Shown here in pieces: positions 43,176-52,058 of a stretch of 64,000 nucleotides of DNA (position 1 is the stretch's first letter; each line of letters starts with the position of its first letter). The stretch is from the NCBI GenBank assembly GCA_963829085.1, contig CAWHHJ010000012.1, positions 186,001 to 250,000 on the forward strand. The letters run 5' to 3'. The DNA is from PALSA-1004 sp963829085 (GTDB lineage: Bacteria > Pseudomonadota > Gammaproteobacteria > Burkholderiales > SG8-41). The translations under genes were made by a program, and so were the position numbers. The notes under the pieces are model-generated. The model searched no databases. It worked only from the letters and a program-made list of their open reading frames with translations, and was not told the origin of the DNA.

Positions 43176-43721
43176 CTAAAAATGCGCCGAAGCGTCAGGC
43201 TCGGCATCTATCATCAATGCATCGTTGAAGCGATTGAAAAATCCGCACAGAGAAATGCGCAGCGTGAGTTCGACGATCTGTGCTTCAGTGAAATGTTTGC
43301 GCAGGCGCTCGAACACACTGTCGCGAATACGCTGCGGAGTATTCGTGACCTGCATTGCATACTCCACGACGAGCTTGTCCACTTCGTCGAATTCCGGGTG
43401 GGTTTCATAGTCGAGTATGCGCTCGGCGCCGGCGGCGGAAATTCCTTCAATGCTTAACAGCGGTGCGTGATGGGCGACACAGTAATGGCACTCGTTGAGC
43501 TTCGATACCGTGACGATGGCCAGTTCAATGTAGCGGAAGGGCACGTTCTGTTGCTCGCGCAATTCGAGCAGCATGCCCATCAGATGGCGCACGGATGACG
43601 GAACATGCGCGAACACCCCGACCTGGTTTCGAAAGGCGCCGTAACCGTTCGCGTATCGAAAGTACGTATCGCGTACGTCCGCAGGAACTTTTTCGGGCGG
43701 GACATCACTCACGCGCGCCAT
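43176..43721 (-). CDS. carboxymuconolactone decarboxylase family protein
   Basis: A 181-residue protein of the CMD/AhpD-like fold. The redox or proton-transfer motif is ECHYCVAHH (C-x-x-C-x-x-H), like alkylhydroperoxidase-type members rather than classic gamma-carboxymuconolactone decarboxylase. The ATG at 43721 is chosen because GAGGAG lies six bases upstream; an ATG at 43748 would overlap the CoA-transferase gene. It starts 13 bases after the stop of that gene, and the pair is probably one transcript. Function might be peroxide or organic hydroperoxide reduction, or a decarboxylation in the CoA-transferase pathway; sequence does not settle it. The 194-base gap beyond it holds nothing recognisable. 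Confidence 0.87.
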   Translation of the reverse strand: MARVSDVPPEKVPADVRDTYFRYANGYGAFRNQVGVFAHVPSSVRHLMGMLLELREQQNVPFRYIELAIVTVSKLNECHYCVAHHAPLLSIEGISAAGAERILDYETHPEFDEVDKLVVEYAMQVTNTPQRIRDSVFERLRKHFTEAQIVELTLRISLCGFFNRFNDALMIDAEPDASAHF

Positions 43722-43734
43722 GGCGGCTCCTCGA

Positions 43735-44913
43735 CTATCGTTGGTCATCCAGCCATTCCGTAAATACTTCGTCGTTATGCTCGCCGAGTTGCGGCGGGTT
43801 GCGGTACACGCTGAACTCGTAGTCTGAAATTTTCATGGGAAACGCGACGGTTTTGGTTTTGCGGCCATTCGGAAGCATCATGTCGCGCACCAGCCGGTTG
43901 AACTGTACGTGCGGGTCATTGAGGATTTCCGGATAAGTATTGATGGGGGCGCACGGCACGCCGCGCCGATCGAATTCCGCCAGCCATTCGAGCTTCGTCC
44001 GTGTAACGAACACCGGCTGCAGGATGCTCTCGAGCGCCTTCTGGTTTTTCGCGCGCAATGTGTTTGTCGCAAAGCGCGTGTCTGTTTTGAGTTCCGGAAG
44101 AGCCACTGCTTCACATACGTCGTACCACAGCTTGTCATTGCCTGCCGCGATCATGAACGGTGCGTCGCTAGCCTGATAGCCCTGGTACGGCGCCGAGCGC
44201 GGATGCGCAGAGCCGAGCCGTCGCGGCGCCTGTCCGGTGCCGAAGTACTCGCTCGTCTGGAGCGCAGCGATGCCGAGGAGGCCCGCCAGCATGGAACAAT
44301 CGATGAAGGCGCCACGTCCGGTCGTGCGCGCCCGCAGCACGGACGCCGTGATGCAGAATGCGCCGTAAAGACCCGCGCCAAAGTCGCCGAGTGGTACGCC
44401 GCACTTGACCGGCGGACCATCGGGCTCCCCGGTCACACTCATGACACCGCTCATTCCCTGCACGGTCGCATCGAAGGCGCCCTTGGATGCATATGGCCCG
44501 CTATGGCCATAGCCGTTGATAGAGCAGTAGACAAGGCGCGGCGAGGCAACGCTCAAGTCCTTATAGCCGAGGCCGAGTCTGTCGAGCACACCCGGCCGGA
44601 AGTTCTCGATGATTGCATCAGCTTTCGCGCATAGTGTCTTGAGCCGCCCGACTTGCGCCGCGTCCTTGAGATCAATGGCGATGCTGCGCTTATTGCGATT
44701 CACCGACGCGAAGTTTTCGCTGTAGCCGCGGCCGTGACCGTCATCCGTTATGGGCGGCCAATTGCGCATGTCGTCGCCGCCGTCCGGCTTCTCGATCTTC
44801 ACGACATCGGCGCCGAGATCGGCAAGCAGCGAGCCTGCGAACGGGCCGGCGGCTATCTGGCCGAATTCTAAAATTTTGAGTCCTGAGAGAGGGCCTGCGG
44901 CAGACGTTTTCAT
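43735..44913 (-). CDS. CaiB/BaiF (class III) CoA transferase, first copy
   Basis: A 392-residue class III CoA transferase. Seen are GLKILEFGQIAAGPFAGSLLADLGADV near the start, VKIEKPDGGDDMRNW, IENFRPGVLDRLGLGY, and GVPLGDFGAG, whose Asp177 corresponds to the catalytic Asp169 of formyl-CoA transferase. These enzymes move CoA between carboxylic acids such as oxalate, formate, succinate or aromatic acids. The gene is divergent from the Rieske oxygenase gene with a 155-base gap that carries a TATAAT-like box, and it is followed by a carboxymuconolactone-decarboxylase-like gene. It may activate an acid formed by the neighbouring oxygenases. Confidence 0.9.
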   Translation of the reverse strand: MKTSAAGPLSGLKILEFGQIAAGPFAGSLLADLGADVVKIEKPDGGDDMRNWPPITDDGHGRGYSENFASVNRNKRSIAIDLKDAAQVGRLKTLCAKADAIIENFRPGVLDRLGLGYKDLSVASPRLVYCSINGYGHSGPYASKGAFDATVQGMSGVMSVTGEPDGPPVKCGVPLGDFGAGLYGAFCITASVLRARTTGRGAFIDCSMLAGLLGIAALQTSEYFGTGQAPRRLGSAHPRSAPYQGYQASDAPFMIAAGNDKLWYDVCEAVALPELKTDTRFATNTLRAKNQKALESILQPVFVTRTKLEWLAEFDRRGVPCAPINTYPEILNDPHVQFNRLVRDMMLPNGRKTKTVAFPMKISDYEFSVYRNPPQLGEHNDEVFTEWLDDQR

Positions 44914-44987
44914 CGATTGTTCCGTGTGGCGAGTGCTTATTCTAAGCGGTGGTGCACGCCACGACCATCAAACCCCGGGATAACATT

Positions 44988-44993
44988 TATAAT
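44988..44993 (+). promoter_or_regulatory. possible -10 box upstream of the Rieske oxygenase gene
   Basis: A perfect TATAAT at 44988-44993 lies in an A/T-rich patch of the otherwise GC-rich divergent gap, 76 bases before the Rieske ATG. No good -35 hexamer stands 16-18 bases upstream, so an activator would be needed. Found by eye. Confidence 0.35.
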
Positions 44994-45068
44994 TGATTAG
45001 CCAACGCCAGTCATGGCTCTGAGTGAACATCATCCCCTTTCGCAGCCGCGCTAAAGTCAGGAGGCACT

Positions 45069-46151
45069 ATGACAGCGAACAGTTTTGTGAAGAACGCCTG
45101 GTACGTCGCCGGCATGACGCCGGAATTCGAAACCAATCAATTGCACGGCACGATCATCGTCAAAAAGCCAGTCGTGATGTGGCGCACGAGCGAAGGCAAG
45201 GTCGTCGCTTTTGACGATCGCTGCGTGCATAAAAAAATGCCGCTTTCCTGCGGCAAGCTGCTTGCCAACGGCACGCTCGAATGCGCGTATCACGGCTTTA
45301 CGTACGACGGCAACGGCAAATGCGTCGCGATCCCGTCCCAGATGGACGTGCCGATTCCTTCGCGCGCGAAGTTGAAGCCGTTCCCGGTGATCGAGCAGGA
45401 GGGCGTCGTATGGATATGGATGGGCGACCCGGACAGAATGGGCAAGGCGCGGCCGCCGCGCACGCCCGAATTCGTCAATGACGAATGGGAAAGCTACACA
45501 TGTCCGCCGATACACGTGCCCGCCAACTATCTGCTGCTGATCGAGAACCTGCTCGACATTACGCACTTCTATCCGTTACACGACGGCAATATCGGGGATC
45601 TCGCCAACAGCAAAATTCCAATCGAGTTCATAGAGCAGGAGGTCGATGGCAATCCTTCGGTCAAGACGGTGCGCAAGGTTAGCAACTACCGCCATCCGCC
45701 GTTTCTCGTCGACTGGTTTGGCTACGAAACCGTCGACCGCATACACACGCACCAGATGTCGAACCCCGGGCTCACTCGCGTGCAGTTGCGCTGCGCTCCG
45801 CCGGGAGAGCTCGGTACCAAAGCCGAGCGCGGCTACATCCTGCATCACTCGCATACGCCCGTTGATGAAACCAACCACGTGTGGCGCTGGACCATCACCG
45901 TACCGAAAGGGCAGCAGAGCCTGCAGGCGGGCCACAGCACTATGGAACGTATGAAGGAAATGTTCCCGGCAGTAGTCGACCAGGATCGATGGGCGCTCGA
46001 ACGGCAGCAGAAGATGTTTGCGTTTGACGATGATGGCTACTCTGAAGTCCACCTCCGTTCCGATAAGTCGATACTCATCGTGCGCAAAATCCTCGAAGCG
46101 CTCGAGAAGGGCGTCACAAAGGATCCGAACAAGTCATGGCTTGCTGCGTGA
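45069..46151 (+). CDS. Rieske (2Fe-2S) aromatic ring-hydroxylating oxygenase, alpha subunit
   Basis: A 360-residue oxygenase of the VanA/phenoxybenzoate-dioxygenase-like group. The Rieske cluster ligands are Cys52 and His54 (RCVHKKMP) with Cys72 and His75 (ECAYHGFTY). The catalytic mononuclear iron site is in ENLLDITHFYPLHDG with Asp163, His166 and His171. Such enzymes use electrons from a reductase subunit to demethylate or hydroxylate aromatic compounds; no reductase gene is in this window. AGGAGG precedes the ATG by about five bases. It begins a plus-strand run with the TauD-like gene, the LIV transporter and a Bug receptor, so the transporter probably supplies its substrate. Confidence 0.92.
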   Translation: MTANSFVKNAWYVAGMTPEFETNQLHGTIIVKKPVVMWRTSEGKVVAFDDRCVHKKMPLSCGKLLANGTLECAYHGFTYDGNGKCVAIPSQMDVPIPSRAKLKPFPVIEQEGVVWIWMGDPDRMGKARPPRTPEFVNDEWESYTCPPIHVPANYLLLIENLLDITHFYPLHDGNIGDLANSKIPIEFIEQEVDGNPSVKTVRKVSNYRHPPFLVDWFGYETVDRIHTHQMSNPGLTRVQLRCAPPGELGTKAERGYILHHSHTPVDETNHVWRWTITVPKGQQSLQAGHSTMERMKEMFPAVVDQDRWALERQQKMFAFDDDGYSEVHLRSDKSILIVRKILEALEKGVTKDPNKSWLAA

Positions 46152-46248
46152 AGGGCGGCTTGCGCTGCCTCACCTCATTCAGAATGAGCTGCGCCGCTCG
46201 CCGCATATCTAACTGATCTATTAACAAACTACACAGGAGCCTATTTCA

Positions 46249-47235
46249 ATGCGTCACGAATCGCCCGCGGCGATACTAACAGAGCGGGTCGAAGGAAAAC
46301 AATCATGGGTGCGGGACACGCTTGCCGAGCAGGACTGGAAATTTGCGCTCGACGCGGACTGCACGCGCGAATTGCTCGCGGTCGTCGAAGATCTGCGCAG
46401 CAATGCGCTGCCGCTGCTGCTGCTCACGCCTGACCTCTTTGAGCTTGATGCTTGCCGCGCGCTCGCTGCGCGTGTGCGGAGTGCGCTCGTCGAGGGCGTG
46501 TCGTTCGCGCTGATCGATCGGCTTCCGCTCGACGCGATCACGCTCGACGAAGCAAAGGTGCTGTACTGGCTGTTCTCGGCGCTGATCGCGCGCCCTGTTG
46601 CGCAGAAGCTCGATGGCACGATGGTATACGACGTGCACGACACGGGAATGCAGGCGCTGCCAGGTTCCGGCATCCGGCCTGACAAGACCAACGTCGACCT
46701 CACCTTTCACAACGACAACGCATACAACAAGACGATGCCGGAGATCGTCGGATTATGCTGTCTTCGGCAGGCGAAGAGTGGAGGATTGAGCCGCATGATC
46801 AGCTTTCAGACCGCCCACAACCGGCTGGTCGACGACTACCCTCAGTTACTCCCCCGTTTCTATCAGCCCTTTCCTTTCGATCGCCAGAAGGAACATTTCC
46901 CGGGCGAGGACCCGATTTTCCGGGCGCCGATGTTCGAGTACGACGGCCGTCTGCGCGCGCGGCTCGCCCCGTATCAGGTAAAGAATGCGTACGCGATGCT
47001 GGGCGAACCGCTCGATGCGGCGACGGAGCGTGCGATCGACGCTCTAGACGAAATCTTCTCGCGCGAGGAGCTTGTCGCCGAGCACTACATGGTGCCCGGT
47101 CAAATTCAATACGTGAACAATCGCGAGATCGGCCACAGCCGCACCGCGTTTGTCGACCATGAGGACGCCTCACAGCGTCGTTATCTGGTGCGCTTATGGT
47201 TGCGCAATCAGGGACGGCGCGGGTATCGGGGATGA
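46249..47235 (+). CDS. TauD/TfdA-like Fe(II)/2-oxoglutarate dioxygenase
   Basis: A 328-residue member of the TauD family (closest to the CAS-like/TauD fold). The iron facial triad is His154 and Asp156 in LTFHNDNAYN plus His296 in NREIGHSRTAF, and Arg315 in RRYLVRLWLR is a candidate for 2-oxoglutarate binding. The enzyme should hydroxylate a small substrate with 2-oxoglutarate and oxygen. It is 97 bases after the Rieske oxygenase, and a good AGGAG lies before the ATG. Two oxygenases next to an uptake system imply a stepwise oxidative pathway. The substrate is not recognisable. Confidence 0.87.
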   Translation: MRHESPAAILTERVEGKQSWVRDTLAEQDWKFALDADCTRELLAVVEDLRSNALPLLLLTPDLFELDACRALAARVRSALVEGVSFALIDRLPLDAITLDEAKVLYWLFSALIARPVAQKLDGTMVYDVHDTGMQALPGSGIRPDKTNVDLTFHNDNAYNKTMPEIVGLCCLRQAKSGGLSRMISFQTAHNRLVDDYPQLLPRFYQPFPFDRQKEHFPGEDPIFRAPMFEYDGRLRARLAPYQVKNAYAMLGEPLDAATERAIDALDEIFSREELVAEHYMVPGQIQYVNNREIGHSRTAFVDHEDASQRRYLVRLWLRNQGRRGYRG

Positions 47236-47344
47236 ACGCGTCATTGCGCCGCCTCGTCGCTTGCAGCCAAGCCGGAATTGCCGTGACAAAGAATATCTGA
47301 ACAGTGATTCAACGCGCCGCCGGCATACTGAATTTCAAGACGAT

Positions 47345-48124
47345 ATGGTGCCGTCAACATCGTCTTTTATGCTGAGCGCGGCCAAGATTTCGAAGTCATT
47401 CGGCGGTTTTCACGCGCTGAATGAATGCAGCCTGCAGATTCGCGCCGGCAGCATCACTGGCATCATCGGGCCTAACGGCGCGGGCAAATCGACGCTCTTC
47501 AATGTTTTCGGCGCGCTGATGCCGCCGGATGCGGGCGCCATTCGTTTTCAGGACCGCAATATCAGGGGCCTGCGATCCGATCAGCTTGCGCGGCTCGGAC
47601 TCGTGCGCACGTTCCAGATATCACGCGAGCTCGGCGAGCTTACGGTGCTCGAAAATATGCTGCTCGCGAGTCCCGCGCAAAGCGGCGATAGCGTCTGGCG
47701 AAATTTCTTGATGCCGAAACGCGTGCGTAACGAGCAGAGTGTGGCGATTGTGCGAGCGAAGCGCCTGTTGCAGGAGGTCAACCTGTGGCTGCTCGCTAAT
47801 GAGCCGGCACGCAATCTCTCGGGCGGCCAGAAGAAACTGCTCGAGATTTCGCGCGCGCTGATGCTTGATCCAAAGCTGATACTGCTCGATGAGCCGACCG
47901 CCGGCGTGAGTCCGCTGATGAGCAAAGCGCTCGCCGAGACGATTACAAAACTGCGTGCAGGCGGTCTTACGTTCGCGATCATCGAGCACGACATGGATGT
48001 TGTTGCGCAGCTGTGCAGCCCGATTTATGTATTGGCGGAAGGGCGCACGCTGATGTCCGGCACGTTCAATGAAGTAGTGTCAAACCGCGACGTCATGCGC
48101 GCGTATCTGGGCAAGGTGACATGA
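47345..48124 (+). CDS. livG: LIV-type ABC transporter ATP-binding protein (LivG)
   Basis: A 259-residue ATPase of the branched-chain amino acid (HAAT) type. Walker A is GPNGAGKST, the signature LSGGQKKLLEISRAL, Walker B LILLDEPTAGVSP and the H-loop IIEHDMDVV. The long first domain with insertion after Walker A (RDQLARLG-like, VRTFQISREL) is typical of LivG. The start was set at 47345, because the open frame back to 47150 overlaps the TauD-like gene; 47369 is another possibility. The five LIV components are consecutive on the plus strand. These systems carry amino acids, urea, amides, or aromatic and dicarboxylic acids; the oxygenase context suggests an aromatic compound. Confidence 0.9.
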   Translation: MVPSTSSFMLSAAKISKSFGGFHALNECSLQIRAGSITGIIGPNGAGKSTLFNVFGALMPPDAGAIRFQDRNIRGLRSDQLARLGLVRTFQISRELGELTVLENMLLASPAQSGDSVWRNFLMPKRVRNEQSVAIVRAKRLLQEVNLWLLANEPARNLSGGQKKLLEISRALMLDPKLILLDEPTAGVSPLMSKALAETITKLRAGGLTFAIIEHDMDVVAQLCSPIYVLAEGRTLMSGTFNEVVSNRDVMRAYLGKVT

Positions 48125-48143
48125 GATTGCCGAAGGCAGCGAC

Positions 48144-48896
48144 ATGAGCGGCGAAGGAACTGACATCCTGACGATTTCAGGTCTTCACGCAGGCTACGGG
48201 GCGGGCGATATTCTCAAAGGCATTGAAGCGACAGTGCGACGCGGCCGCGTCGTCGCCATCATCGGCCCGAATGGTTCTGGCAAGTCGACGCTCATCAAGA
48301 CCCTGGTTGGACTGCTGGCGGTGCGTCAAGGGCAGATCGTGCTGGATGGCGAGAGTATGAATGCGCTCAATGCCCCCGCACGCGTTCGCGCCGGAATGTC
48401 TTACGTGCCGCAGGAATACAACGTGTTCCGCAATCTCACGGTGCTCGAAAATCTGAAGATCGCGCGCGAGTTCATGACCGTCCGCACGGCGACCAGGAGC
48501 AGCAATCCGCTCGATGACGAATTGCTTGCACTGTTTCCCGAGCTCCCTGCCAAATTCGGCATGCTCGCCGGTAACCTGAGCGGAGGACAGCGCCAGATGC
48601 TGGCCTTTGCCTGCGCGCTGACCGTACATCCGAAAATATTGCTGCTCGACGAGCCATCTGCGGGACTGTCGCCGAAATACATCGCTGACATTTTTGCGAC
48701 CGTCCGCAAGGTTAACGCCCGGGGCGTATCGATTTTTATGGTCGAACAGAATGCCACCGAAGCTTTGCGCATCGCCGATACGTGTATCGTGATGGCGAAT
48801 GGTCGTGTCCGTATGACAGCGCCTGCCAGCGAGTTGCTGGCGATGCCGGACCTGCGTAGTCTCTATCTCGGTGATGCGCGGGAGGAAGCCGCATGA
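48144..48896 (+). CDS. livF: LIV-type ABC transporter ATP-binding protein (LivF)
   Basis: A 250-residue ATPase, shorter than LivG as expected for LivF. Walker A is GPNGSGKST, the Q-loop reads MSYVPQEYNVFRNLTV, the signature is LSGGQRQMLAFACAL, Walker B ILLLDEPSAGLSP, and the H-loop MVEQNATEAL has Gln in place of the usual His, the common form in LivF. It starts 19 bases after livG. It pairs with LivG as a heterodimer beneath the LivH/LivM channel. Confidence 0.92.
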   Translation: MSGEGTDILTISGLHAGYGAGDILKGIEATVRRGRVVAIIGPNGSGKSTLIKTLVGLLAVRQGQIVLDGESMNALNAPARVRAGMSYVPQEYNVFRNLTVLENLKIAREFMTVRTATRSSNPLDDELLALFPELPAKFGMLAGNLSGGQRQMLAFACALTVHPKILLLDEPSAGLSPKYIADIFATVRKVNARGVSIFMVEQNATEALRIADTCIVMANGRVRMTAPASELLAMPDLRSLYLGDAREEAA

Positions 48897-48974
48897 ACGA
48901 CGAAGCGGGAAGTGCACATCTGTCGCTTGGCGGTTACAAGCAATGCATGTGACGCGTCGAGTGATCGCCGTCTG

Positions 48975-49835
48975 ATGCTGCAAACGGCGTTCAACGGGCT
49001 CGTCACCGGGATTATCGTCACGCTGCCGGCACTTGCGATCACGCTGTTATTCGGCGTTTTGAAGTTTCCCAACTTTGCAGTCGGCTCGATGATGACGCTT
49101 GCGGCCTATATGGTATTCGCGCTCAACGTGCAGCTTGGCGTGCCGCTTGCGGTGTCCACTGCGATAGTCGCTGTCGCTTTCGGCGGTCTGCTGATTGGCG
49201 TCGACTACCTCACTTTCCGGCCCTTAAGAGAACGCGGCTCGATCACATTGATGGTGGCTTCCCTCGGGCTCGGCTTCATTCTTGAAAATATCGCCCGCCT
49301 GGCGTACGGCAACACTGCACGCAGTTTCGCGATCGAGTTGGCGCGGCCGTTTCGCTTTTTCGATATCCGCATGAACCGGGAGCAGATGATCACGATCGTG
49401 GTGTCGACGCTGGCGATGCTGGCGATGTACGTGCTGCTCACGCGCATGCCGATCGGACGCGCGATGCGAGCGGTCGCGGACAACCCGGCGCTTGCACTCG
49501 TGCGCGGCATTGAAAGCCCGCGCGTGATCCGCTGGACGTGGTTCATCGCCGGCATACTGCTCGCGGTGGGCGGAGTGCTGATCGGCATGGACCGCGCGCT
49601 CGAACCGCCGATGGGCTCGAACTATCTGATAACGGTGTTTGCGGCAGCGATACTCGGCGGGCTCGGCAGTCCGCTGGGCGCCTTCGTCGGCGCTCTTATC
49701 ATCGGCATCATCAGCGAGCTCGCGACATTCGTAATTCCGCCAAACTATCGCATCGGTATTCCGTTGTGCGTGATCGCGATGATTCTGATATTCCGCCCGC
49801 AAGGCCTGTTCGGCCAGCCTTACATTCGGAAATAG
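48975..49835 (+). CDS. livH: LIV-type ABC transporter permease (LivH)
   Basis: A 286-residue membrane protein with about eight hydrophobic segments. MLQTAFNGLVTGIIVTLPALAIT is the normal LivH opening in part, and LRERGSITLMVASLGLGFILEN, ADNPALALVRGIES and AILGGLGSPLGAFVGALIIGI match the family. The ATG at 48975 was chosen for that reason over a GTG at 48912, though the 78-base gap to livF would be shorter with the latter. Its stop lies one base before the livM start. Confidence 0.9.
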   Translation: MLQTAFNGLVTGIIVTLPALAITLLFGVLKFPNFAVGSMMTLAAYMVFALNVQLGVPLAVSTAIVAVAFGGLLIGVDYLTFRPLRERGSITLMVASLGLGFILENIARLAYGNTARSFAIELARPFRFFDIRMNREQMITIVVSTLAMLAMYVLLTRMPIGRAMRAVADNPALALVRGIESPRVIRWTWFIAGILLAVGGVLIGMDRALEPPMGSNYLITVFAAAILGGLGSPLGAFVGALIIGIISELATFVIPPNYRIGIPLCVIAMILIFRPQGLFGQPYIRK

Positions 49836-49836
49836 C

Positions 49837-50739
49837 ATGATCTCGTTTCTGATCTTGATGTCGACGGTGGTTTGTTTCTCGGCAATCCTCGCTCTTGCAC
49901 TTAATTTTCAATGGGGGCTTGGCGGCATGGTCAACTTCGGGTTGACGGGGCTTTACGCGCTGGGCGCGTATAGTTGCGCGCTATTGATGCTAAAAGGCGG
50001 CGCCAATACATTTTTTGCGACGGTTGGCGCTATGGCCATTGTTGCGGTTGCATGCGGTGTCGTCGCGCTTATTACCTTGCGAGTGGCTGAGGAAGATTAC
50101 TTCGCGATCGTAACGCTGGGCGTCGGCGAAATGCTGCGCCTGGTCGCATTGAATGAAGACTGGCTTACAAAGGGCGCATTGGGTCTCACCGGCGTCCCGC
50201 GACCATTCGGCGATGTGATCGCTCCCAACTACTATCAGTACTTCCAGTTCGGGCTTGCGTTCGTGCTTCTGCTGTCTACCGTGTGGTTTTTAAATGTTAT
50301 TGCACGCTCGCCGTTCGGTCGCATTGTGCGTGCCGTGCGCGAGGATGACGTGGTAGCTGCGACGTTGGGCAAGCACGTGTTGTGGGCACGCGTACGCATC
50401 TTCGCCATTGGCGGCGCTTTCATCGGGCTCGCCGGCGCCCTCCACGCGTTTTATTACCAATACATTGATCCAACGCAATTTTCGAATATCGTCATCGCCT
50501 ATGCATTCATGGCGGTAATTGCCGGCGGGCGGGGCGCCCATGCCGGCGTGATTTTCGGTGCGGCCGCAGTGATGGTGCTGCTCGAAGGTTCACGCTTTAT
50601 AAAAGACCTGATCCCGATACTTGATTCGGACCAGCTTGCGGCGATTCGCATTATCATGGTGGGCGTCGGCCTCATACTTCTGCTGATTTTCAGACCGCAG
50701 GGCTTCATGCGCGAATACCGATTGAAAAGCGAATCCTGA
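49837..50739 (+). CDS. livM: LIV-type ABC transporter permease (LivM)
   Basis: A 300-residue permease. ALALNFQWGLGGMVNFGLTGLYALGAY, in part, is the diagnostic LivM start; the mid region has FAIVTLGVGEMLRLV and the end has AIAGGRGAHAGVIFGAA-like and LIFRPQGFMREY segments. About nine transmembrane stretches are seen. The ATG starts one base after the livH stop (TAG C ATG), so translation is coupled, consistent with equal amounts of the two channel subunits. Confidence 0.92.
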   Translation: MISFLILMSTVVCFSAILALALNFQWGLGGMVNFGLTGLYALGAYSCALLMLKGGANTFFATVGAMAIVAVACGVVALITLRVAEEDYFAIVTLGVGEMLRLVALNEDWLTKGALGLTGVPRPFGDVIAPNYYQYFQFGLAFVLLLSTVWFLNVIARSPFGRIVRAVREDDVVAATLGKHVLWARVRIFAIGGAFIGLAGALHAFYYQYIDPTQFSNIVIAYAFMAVIAGGRGAHAGVIFGAAAVMVLLEGSRFIKDLIPILDSDQLAAIRIIMVGVGLILLLIFRPQGFMREYRLKSES

Positions 50740-50792
50740 AAAGACCGCGTCCTTGCTGCGGTACATGCTTCGATAACGAGGGAGTGCATCAC

Positions 50793-52022
50793 ATGAAAAA
50801 ACTGACTCGCCGCAGAATCCTCAAAACACTAGGCGCAGCGGCGGTAACGCCCTTCAGTGCGCCGTTTCTCAATCTCGCGCATGCGCAGGGCGCCACCATT
50901 CCCATCGGCGTCGCGCTGCCGATGACGGGCAATGCCGGTGCCTACGGGCCCGATATGGCAGAGGCTGCGAAGCGCACGGTTAAGAAAATAAACGACGCCG
51001 GCGGCATTCTCGGCGGTCGCAAGCTCGAGCTTTTCATTGAAGACTCGGAGTCGAGTGCTTCGGTCGCCGCCAATCTGTCGCAGAAGTTTATCAACGTGCA
51101 GAAGTGCCAGGCTCTCGTCGGCTACTGGGGCACGCCTGAAGGGATGTCTTCGCGGCCCATCGCAATGCAGAACAAAACGGTGCTCATGGTCTCGAGCGCC
51201 GCCAATGCAATCACCGAGGGCGATACGCAGGGTTACATCTGGCGGTTTCAGATGAAGGCAACCGATTGGGGCGTGGTGATCGGCCGCGCCGTGCAGCGAT
51301 TGGGCTTCAAATCTATCGGCATCATGGGTCTGCAAAACGCTTTTGTGCTGCCCATCATGAAGACGGTCGAGGACCAGATGAAAAGCGCCGGACGCACCGT
51401 TACGGATTCGCTTATCTATAACCCCGAGCAGCCTTCGTACCGCGCGGAAGTCGAGCGCATCTTCGGCAAGAAACCTGATGCGGTGTGCTGTTTCGGGCTG
51501 CTGCCGGATTTCGTCTCGATCATGAAAGAGGTCTATCGCGGCGGATTCGAGAGCAAGATCATCGCGCTTTCGATCATGGCCGATGCAGAGGGAAAATTCG
51601 TCGAGGCCGTCGGGCCGCAGGTGGCCGAAGGCATACGACATTTTCAGCCGATGCCCGATACAGCGGCGCCCGGATACAAAAAGTTTCTCCAGCTGATGGG
51701 CGCGCCTGCCGACCGCGTGTATCTTTTTCCGCCGAATACGCATGACCAGATTGCGGTTGTCGCGATGGCAATGGAAAAGGCGAAAAGCCCGGTCGCAGCC
51801 GATTGGTCAAAGCAGATCATTCCGGTCTGCAACGGCCCCGGGCAAAACGTGGACGACGTTGTCGATGCCCTCAAACTGATTCGCGACGGCAAGCCGACCA
51901 ATTTCAGCGGAGCAGGATCGACGTGTGACTTTACGCCGGGTGGCGATCAGCTCGGGCGCGGCATGGGTCAGTGGATCATCAAGGGCGGCAAAAGCGTCTT
52001 CGTAGCGTACGAGAAACCGTAG
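50793..52022 (+). CDS. LIV-type ABC transporter substrate-binding protein
   Basis: A 409-residue periplasmic binding protein of the Leu/Ile/Val type (Peripla_BP_6). The N-terminus KLTRRRILKTLG followed by a hydrophobic stretch ending near AHAQG resembles a twin-arginine signal, unusual but known for this group. IPIGVALPMTGNAGAYG starts the mature ligand domain; DDGxx-like loops, GYWGTPEGMSS and YIWRFQMKATDWG follow. The ATG at 50793 with GGGAG nine bases upstream is preferred to the GTG at 50784. It ends the LIV operon and supplies its specificity. The ligand is unknown; an aromatic acid or amide fits the oxygenase neighbours. Confidence 0.9.
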   Translation: MKKLTRRRILKTLGAAAVTPFSAPFLNLAHAQGATIPIGVALPMTGNAGAYGPDMAEAAKRTVKKINDAGGILGGRKLELFIEDSESSASVAANLSQKFINVQKCQALVGYWGTPEGMSSRPIAMQNKTVLMVSSAANAITEGDTQGYIWRFQMKATDWGVVIGRAVQRLGFKSIGIMGLQNAFVLPIMKTVEDQMKSAGRTVTDSLIYNPEQPSYRAEVERIFGKKPDAVCCFGLLPDFVSIMKEVYRGGFESKIIALSIMADAEGKFVEAVGPQVAEGIRHFQPMPDTAAPGYKKFLQLMGAPADRVYLFPPNTHDQIAVVAMAMEKAKSPVAADWSKQIIPVCNGPGQNVDDVVDALKLIRDGKPTNFSGAGSTCDFTPGGDQLGRGMGQWIIKGGKSVFVAYEKP

Positions 52023-52058
52023 TCGCTCGCCGGCGTTGAGTTAAGTTGCTGCGAATAC